From assembly GCA_965153355.1 (NCBI GenBank), contig OZ231126.1:99634001-99698000 (forward strand): 64,000 bases of DNA, written 5' to 3'. The stretch is from Flaccisagitta enflata. Taxonomy: Eukaryota; Chaetognatha; Sagittoidea; Aphragmophora. The notes under the pieces were generated by a model. That model did no database searches. It was given only the letters and a program-made list of their open reading frames with translations, and had not been told where the DNA came from. This document shows, piece after piece, positions 58,758 to 64,000 of the stretch. Positions within the stretch are counted from its first letter, which is position 1. Each line of letters opens with the position of its first letter. Position numbers and translations under genes: made by a program.

Positions 58758-59785
58758 ATTCGGTAGCATGGTGTTTGTTTGTTTACGTTCGTTTGTTCAT
58801 TAGTTTGTTTATTCTTTCAATTTTGCTCTTCTACGGGTCCAATTGCCACGAAGATGAAGATTTCTATAGGGCTATGGGGTGGGGTCCCTCACTAGAGGTA
58901 GTTGTTGCTTTGTTTCACTTTCCCCAACCAATGTACAAAGATTATCAGACAAGAAACTTCCCCAAACCATTTTCAAGATATCCAGCCAAATTTTGATGAA
59001 AAGAGGCCATTACTTTACCCCAGTCTTACGGGACCATGGTTCCTGTAAAGCCGTCACGTCGTTTAATGAACTCCTTTCTGTTACCAAACCATTCCTTTCC
59101 CTGTTTCCCAAGAACCCCCTTCTTTCATTCTTCTTTCCATCATCTTTTTTTCCTCCATTTATATCTTCCTCCTCATAAACGAGGTCTGGTAGGCGCACCT
59201 GAATTCTGATGGTTCACTTGTCACTAAAGTCATCTCATGATCTCATCCTTCGTGGAACAGAGACGAAGAAGAGACATGACGTGGCTCAAGTTGCCTACTT
59301 ACCATCATGTCTTTTCCAAATGAATGTAGACAGACACTCATAGACACTTGAATCCCTCAACAACTGTCAAGACGAGGAATGTTTCCATTCCCAGCCTTGA
59401 GTAAGTGACCGGCTTAATTCTGTCTCTCTGGCTAGAAATCAGAATCATATTCTATCTCGCCAAGCTAAGAATTAATGTGAGGGGGGGGGTGTAGGTGAGA
59501 CGTAAGAGACTAAAATCCTTTTCAGTCCTTCTACCGTTCTGGTTTGTCATAGGAAAGTAGCCCTTAAGAAGGGAAAATGGGAGGAGGAGGAAAAGGTTAT
59601 TATTCCTAATGATCCTTGAGTTCTGATCAATAAAGGAATAATGACCATTCTGCTCTCATATTCCTCGACATCCCCCTCCTTACTAGCTAGTTTCCGCTGT
59701 CAAAAAAGAACATACCACAATCTATTAAGCATCAATTAATCAGTGGTAAAATCATTGACAATCACTTAACGCGGAAAATATGCGC
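58758..59785. other. Intergenic, no recognised feature
   Basis: Mixed composition; short frames without domain support. Confidence 0.4.
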
Positions 59786-59869
59786 AATGAATGAACGGAA
59801 TGAATATTCAATACAGAAATTCTCAAAATTCACTTCTTACATCGCTAACTCACTTATTCCGAAAATCTT

Positions 59870-60133
59870 ATGTCAATAATTACAACTCTCGTCGCTGCGG
59901 ACAAAAGACGCCTCGAGCGACAAATTCTTTGCGTCGCCGCGCAAAAACAAAAGGCTCTTCTCAACTCGAAGGCGAGGGAGAGAAAAAATCCTTCCCTCGA
60001 TCGCAATTACAAAGGAATTAATTTCTTCGACGCAACAAAACGTGACTTGCAAAAATTTAAGAAATTACTTTCTAAAAACATTCTCCACGTCAGATTCACG
60101 TCTACGATGAAATTACGAACAGAAAATTTGTGA
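59870..60133 (+). CDS. Possible small basic ORF (87 codons), unrecognised
   Basis: A frame MSIITTLVAADKRRL to LRTENL, rich in Lys/Arg (about 30%), in the same repeat-poor block as the two genes below. Two overlapping frames are also open, no promoter or poly(A) signal is obvious, and no family is recognised. It may be a small protein, an upstream exon or chance. Confidence 0.2.
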   Translation: MSIITTLVAADKRRLERQILCVAAQKQKALLNSKARERKNPSLDRNYKGINFFDATKRDLQKFKKLLSKNILHVRFTSTMKLRTENL

Positions 60134-60236
60134 AATTTAAAACTCGCACACGAGCGTGAATAAAAAGAAAATCATCCAAAAACTCACTGCTGACTTAATT
60201 CAGAATAAACTTCACTTCCAACCCGTGACCCTCGAG

Positions 60237-60272
60237 TATAAAAATTCATTAACCTTTTGAAACTTCATTATT
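60237..60272 (+). promoter_or_regulatory. TATA box and likely start site
   Basis: TATAAAAA at 60237-60244, with ACTTCATTATTC about 25-30 bp downstream as a plausible initiator. The first ATG of the two-exon gene follows after about 75 nt. Confidence 0.6.
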
Positions 60273-60343
60273 CATACACCAACGAGTACTTCTTATTCTC
60301 AACTCTAGAAAAATCTTTCTTCCAGTGAGACTTCAGCAACAAA

Positions 60344-61278
60344 ATGGCGATTAACATGAAAAAAATTACATTCGTCACCTGCATGTGCGTATTCGTTACA
60401 GCTATAATACTCATGGAATTCTCATACATAAGAAATATCTCACGCGATCGCAAAAACGCTACTACCAATGAAAATTCAAACTCGACTCGACCATCACTCA
60501 TTATGCGTCAATTAAAATCCATTTCGGATAGTTCAACGGACATTATCTCTCGCACTCAAATCAACGACCGTCCACTTACTGCTAAGGTCAAACGTTTCAT
60601 CAAGGAACACAGTGCGGATGTCAAAGACTTCAACTCTCAACAATTGGAACGGCTCTACGAACGTCTGGGATTCAGGTAACAAAAGCTAATTGACTCTGAA
60701 TACTGATTATTATGCAATAAATCACATCAGTCTTAAAATTAGTTTCCGACGCATCAATAAAGTCCCTGCTTCCGTTCGACTGATGATCAATGTCCATTTC
60801 GCGCTAAAGTTTTTCCCGCCCCGGTGTCTTCTCAGAAATGTCATTCTTATCAATCTGTTTCATGTCCGAGATCAGAATTGAACACTATTGACGATAATTT
60901 TCATTCGCTCTATTCCGTCATTCTTATTTCCACAGCAATGACGACGATTTCTGCGCGGTATATTTGTACCGCCTCCCATTTAGCAAACGCATCACCATCA
61001 CGTCATGCGTCCCCGCTGATTCGGAACTGTTCGTCGACGAAGTCAGCAATAAGATCGCCGACGACGTCGACTTGGCGGAAGAGGCGAATTGGATCGACGT
61101 CGCTCTCGACGCCTTGGAATTGGTGGTCGTCTTCGTGTTCATCCTCGTAATCGTCACCAAGAAACCGACAGATGGACCAGCCGATGTCGAGTCTGCCCGT
61201 GATGCCAACCCGCCGTCACGGCCTTTCAATCGCCGGGATACCGTGTATGAATTTTCGTTGGACGCGCTGCGAATTTGA
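60344..61278 (+). CDS. Two-exon gene for a small single-pass membrane glycoprotein, unrecognised
   Basis: Exons 60344-60675 and 60936-61278, with a 260-bp GT-AG intron (donor CAG/GTAACA, acceptor TTCTTATTTCCACAG). The junction makes an AGC codon and joins two open frames into 224 codons. Start context ACAAAATGG is good. Features: a basic N-terminus with hydrophobic segment (residues 9-24) as signal peptide or anchor; N-glycosylation sequons NIS, NAT and NST (31-48); a charged middle (KVKRFIKEHSADVKDF at about 81-96); acidic stretch 138-168; a second hydrophobic segment LELVVVFVFILVIVT (171-185); and a Pro/Arg-containing tail. If the first segment is cleaved, it is type I with a luminal domain of about 145 residues. 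A TATA box lies upstream. No family was recognised; a cellular or mobile-element origin is equally open. Confidence 0.7.
60676..60935 (+). other. Phase-2 intron, 260 bp
   Basis: GTAACA at the 5' end and TTTCCACAG at the 3' end. Removing it fuses the flanking frames without a stop. Confidence 0.7.
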
Positions 61279-61881
61279 TGGAATTCTATGCGATGCGGCG
61301 CCATTTCTTCTGTCTTCTTAAGGTGAAATTCATGATAGTGACGCCATTGCTAGCCGTCTGTTTGTCAATTGACATGTGGGGTAAAACAGAAATACTCATT
61401 GATGGAAGAAAGTCACTCGGGACTGTGTACATAGATTCTTGAATATGAATATTCTATCACTATTATGATGACACTAGCTTAGGCTACCTCTTCTACTCCA
61501 TGCCCCAATTTTCTTACAGGCTGTGGAGAACTCGGTGATGCCCCTGCCAATGACTCGTTCTCACAAATGATACACTATGGACTCTCAGTGAATTATTTAT
61601 AACTATGTCATCAGTCATTGAGTGTAAATTCTCGAAGGTTGTGATAGAAATTCATATAATATAATTTGCTTGCCTTTCTACACAGTGCTTTCCCGTGCCT
61701 TCAGTCTCATCATTTTCTAATTTCTATTCGGGCTGTAGTGCCTCAATTTGGCTTTGTGTTGCTAATTTTTGGGATTATATTTCAGGTCGACCATTCCTTC
61801 TTTGTTACATACCCTACCTACCCGTTGATTCTTTGAGTTTCTAATACATTCTCTAATTAGGAACCAATTAGGAAAATAAAT
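61279..61881. other. Intergenic spacer between the two membrane-protein genes
   Basis: Acceptor-like sites occur at 61520 (TTTTCTTACAG), 61784 (TATATTTCAG) and 61860-61871 (two TTAG), the last just before the next ATG. AATAAA at 61874-61879 overlaps the leader of the next gene. An upstream non-coding exon or trans-splicing cannot be excluded. Confidence 0.4.
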
Positions 61882-62301
61882 ATGAGTGCTCACCCTTTGA
61901 ACCTCACTGTAGGGGATGTATTAGACGGCGTCAAAGCCTGTGGTCGAGGGGACGGCGCCGACGGGACTCCGTACGGGGCGCTGGATATCGGCCTGGCTGC
62001 GGGGCTGCCGTCCGCAGTGATATTGGTCCTCCTTCTGGCCATCGGGTATAAGTACCTGGACGCGCTGAGGGACATGCTGAGGATGTCTCTTGACTTCCTC
62101 AGTCGGTCTTCCAGCGCGTCCAGTGTGCAACCCGGTGGTCAGAATGATGTATCTTTTGACCTGCCGGTCTGGCAGCCCCCAGTTGGGCAGGGGCCCGCCC
62201 CAGGGGTTCCGGTTCTCTCGGAATCGGTCCTTGTGGATTTGATGCCAAATCCACCCATGGATATTGGATATCCGGTAAGGACTGGGGTAAGGTGGGTCTA
62301 A
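61882..62301 (+). CDS. Single-exon membrane protein, GC-rich, unrecognised
   Basis: 139 codons, ATG in AATAAATATGAG. It has an N-terminal region without a signal peptide (NLT sequon at 7-9; RGD at 22-24), one hydrophobic segment at about 37-58 (IGLAAGLPSAVILVLLLAIG), a basic/amphipathic stretch LDALRDMLRMSLDFL, a Ser-rich linker and a Pro-rich tail with LPVWQPPVGQGPAPGVP (94-110). Predicted as type III (N-out) single-pass. Codons are G/C-ended, unlike the AT-rich flanks, which argues for a real coding region. Two AATAAA signals follow at 80 and 99 nt. It could be the last exon of a longer gene. No family was recognised. Confidence 0.6.
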   Translation: MSAHPLNLTVGDVLDGVKACGRGDGADGTPYGALDIGLAAGLPSAVILVLLLAIGYKYLDALRDMLRMSLDFLSRSSSASSVQPGGQNDVSFDLPVWQPPVGQGPAPGVPVLSESVLVDLMPNPPMDIGYPVRTGVRWV

Positions 62302-62380
62302 GATGGGTTTATCCCTGTTTTTATTTTTATATCCCCCCTTCGGCACGTATAGGCCGGTTTTTATTAAAATTTTTTTAAAA

Positions 62381-62405
62381 AATAAAAGCCGAGCCCTGTA
62401 ATAAA
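62381..62405 (+). terminator. Polyadenylation signals
   Basis: AATAAA at 62381-62386 and 62400-62405, downstream of the 62301 stop. Confidence 0.55.
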
Positions 62406-62420
62406 CAATCAAAGTGACAC

Positions 62421-62680
62421 TAACGCCAACTTGCGCGGTGGCTTGAAAATCAAAGGAGTACTCTCAGTGAAGAAGAAGTCACTTCATTTACACGTGCCGA
62501 ATATCTCAGGTAAATCAAAACAACTGCTAATCATCGTTATAACAATTGCAAATGGTACTCACATATAATCCATTAGCTGCAATGCCCGTGTTTGACGATT
62601 GCATCTTAAATCGTCACGACTTCCATTGGATCTGGCCTTTTTTTGAAACTCCCATCCAATGAATACTGAAGTGGTAGTGT
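62421..62680. other. Spacer; possible donor at about 62512
   Basis: ATATCTCAG/GTAAAT is a good donor sequence, but no matching exon frame is evident. Confidence 0.3.
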
Positions 62681-62681
62681 A

Positions 62682-62694
62682 GGGGGGGGGGGGG
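62682..62694. repeat. Poly-G run
   Basis: At least 11 consecutive G, a likely weak point of the assembly. Confidence 0.9.
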
Positions 62695-62824
62695 TTTGAA
62701 AAAGATTTAGATCAAGTGGGGTTGATTTAGAAAGAGTGGGAGGGTGAGGTGGGGTTTTTGATAGAGACAGCAAAAGAGAAAAAGAGAAAAAGAGAAAACA
62801 AGAGGTGTATGGAGATGGTTGGAG

Positions 62825-62827
<3 letters not shown>

Positions 62828-62905
<78 letters not shown>

Positions 62906-62915
62906 GAGAGAGAGA
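62828..62915. repeat. (GA)n microsatellite
   Basis: About 42 GA units with one ATA interruption near the end. Confidence 0.98.
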
Positions 62916-62999
62916 TCAATTAGCAAATAAGTGACCATACAAACTCAATATTAGGGTAGACTGAGGGTGGGGAGAAAAGATGAACAATCATTGGAAATT

Positions 63000-63012
63000 T
63001 TTTTTTTTTTGT
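63000..63012 (-). other. A run just after the integrase stop
   Basis: On the minus strand about 13 A follow about 20 nt after the TGA. It could be a polypurine tract before a 3' LTR or the poly(A) of a retrocopy; no LTR was recognised. Confidence 0.4.
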
Positions 63013-63032
63013 GATGAATCTCACTCACTCAA

Positions 63033-64000
63033 TCATTCATCTCCAAACAGATTTGCTAACAAACAAACAACTGAAGTCGTTACCACCCTCCCACTTCTCA
63101 ATCGTCTACTCTGCTGTGGTGGGACGGCGCCTCCATCAACCACCCCTGCTTCCGCTGATTCGAATGACTCAGCGTCTCTCGACGCCATCCTTGACGTCGC
63201 CTCTCTCAATGCTAAACTCTCCATATCTTCGCATAGCTTAATCAAGCCTCTTTCGTCTAACGCAGTTACTTTCACGAGCAAGTCACCAGGTAAAACTTTG
63301 GTTGAACCATCTCTCAACTCGGTGACTCTAAATGCGTTAGTACCTACCCTCTGATCTACTCTATAACAATGCATCAACACTTTATGAGAGATTTTCTTAG
63401 GGTAGTGACCAAATATCATCTTTTTCTGCAAAACCAGCTGACCTGGACGAAGCCTGCTCGCATAGTCCCTTGGCGATGTCAACTTCCTGTCACGCAAAAA
63501 TCTTTTCACGTCTTCTTGAAGTGTCAACTCGCTCGCCATCTTGGATGATTTCGCGTCGAACTTCTTTTCTGGTGAGATGTGGTTGAAATTAGATGGGGGA
63601 TTAGTAAAATGGATATCTTTTGGGCATTTGCCTTCTGGTAATCCATCGCTAACTGAGGAGTTTACCACCAGACATGCTTCATCAACTAACCTGTGGAATG
63701 GCAGTGATGGTTCTGCAGTGCTGATCTTGCATACTAACCTCATAATTGTCCCGACCATCCGTTCAACTCGACTTTGACACCTGCTGGTGTACTCAAGACC
63801 ATGTCTTACCTCACAACCAGCTGATTTCAGCATTTTGAGGGACTCAGAATTACTAGTCAACAACGCATTGTCGCAAATAAACATTTTGGGGAAACCACAG
63901 AGGCGATGGCGTAATGTAACCAACGCCTCTGTCACTTCCCTGTCAGCAGTTGAAGACATTGCTTTTGCATAGGTGAACCTACTTTGCATATCCAAATACA
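63033..64000 (-). CDS. LTR-retroelement integrase, C-terminal half (runs off right edge)
   Basis: Inserts the reverse-transcribed element DNA into the host genome. Reading from the right edge: DMQSRFTYAKAM (first catalytic Asp), FICDNALL (second Asp) and SRVERMVGTIMR (Glu). The second Asp and the Glu are 35 residues apart, the D,D35E core of retroviral-type integrases. A C-terminal domain follows: LRPGQLVLQKKMIFG, then GTNAFRVTELRDGSTKVLPGDLLVKV, resembling the SH3-like or GPY/F-type module. The tail ends at a stop at 63033-63035. The zinc-binding N-terminus, RT and protease would lie to the right of the window. Ty3/Gypsy or BEL/Pao are the candidates; I cannot decide. The 320 codons seen are uninterrupted, suggesting a young copy. 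Confidence 0.88.
   Translation of the reverse strand, partial: YLDMQSRFTYAKAMSSTADREVTEALVTLRHRLCGFPKMFICDNALLTSNSESLKMLKSAGCEVRHGLEYTSRCQSRVERMVGTIMRLVCKISTAEPSLPFHRLVDEACLVVNSSVSDGLPEGKCPKDIHFTNPPSNFNHISPEKKFDAKSSKMASELTLQEDVKRFLRDRKLTSPRDYASRLRPGQLVLQKKMIFGHYPKKISHKVLMHCYRVDQRVGTNAFRVTELRDGSTKVLPGDLLVKVTALDERGLIKLCEDMESLALREATSRMASRDAESFESAEAGVVDGGAVPPQQSRRLRSGRVVTTSVVCLLANLFGDE

Noticed and set aside
58691-58996. 101-codon plus-strand frame with a hydrophobic segment
   Set aside because: It begins inside the mariner-like MITE and has no domain, splice or codon support.

Overview
This window reads as nuclear DNA from a repeat-rich, AT-rich eukaryote, most probably an invertebrate animal. 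The signs are GT-AG introns, a TATA-box promoter, AATAAA polyadenylation signals, a LINE reverse transcriptase, an LTR-type integrase, hAT and TA-target MITEs, and very long microsatellites. Nothing fixes the phylum. There is no bacterial gene organisation, and most long open frames are accidental translations of tandem repeats.

Genes are sparse. At the left edge lies a minus-strand LINE: an open reverse transcriptase frame running off the window (1-1020) and part of its APE-type endonuclease (1590-2245), separated by a minisatellite-bearing insertion. At 3452-3823 (minus) is what looks like the terminal exon of a small single-pass membrane protein with a Pro/Gly/Tyr-rich tail ending in PPPPY, interrupted by one in-frame TAG. 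The only repeat-poor block is 59.7-62.5 kb. It holds a convincing two-exon gene (60344-61278) and a GC-rich one-exon gene (61882-62301), both encoding unrecognised single-pass membrane proteins. The right edge (63033-64000, minus) carries the C-terminal half of a retroelement integrase with a D,D35E core.

The rest is a mosaic of repeats. The dominant component, called Family A here, is a dispersed element seen about 30 times. It has a hairpin head (TTTTTAGTCGCGTGC..GCGACTCTA), a 4-bp-period GTCC/GTCG/GTTG tract, a variable core, a copy of the head motif inverted near the far end, and a GGCCTTGTT tail. Paralogous filled and empty sites at 40.8-41.5 kb indicate insertion into a T run without target duplication. 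Sub-terminal repeats covary between subfamilies. This architecture resembles Helentron-associated non-autonomous elements (HINEs, such as mini-me, DINE-1 and pearl). The unusual point is that each subfamily carries its own tandem repeat in the core, expanded in places to more than 1 kb, so the family appears to seed satellites.

A second family (Family B) has a GGCCCCTTCGGGGCC hairpin, a GGTACC-containing end and a 20-bp GAGGCTCAAATCCCAGCC-type minisatellite. A third (Family C, 16.2-19.05 kb and 23.3-23.8 kb) is a longer element whose copies contain nested insertions that give a relative chronology. Precisely bounded MITEs include one hAT-like element with an 8-bp TSD, three pogo/Tigger-like elements, one mariner-like element, and a two-copy family carrying a tRNA-like internal promoter. 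Large fold-backs lie at 13453-15838 (with a 29-bp VNTR and a GT tract inside) and 33885-35182 (a 1.3-kb palindrome).

Limits: everything was read by eye. Repeat boundaries are usually good to a few bases where a TSD or empty site is given, and to tens of bases elsewhere.
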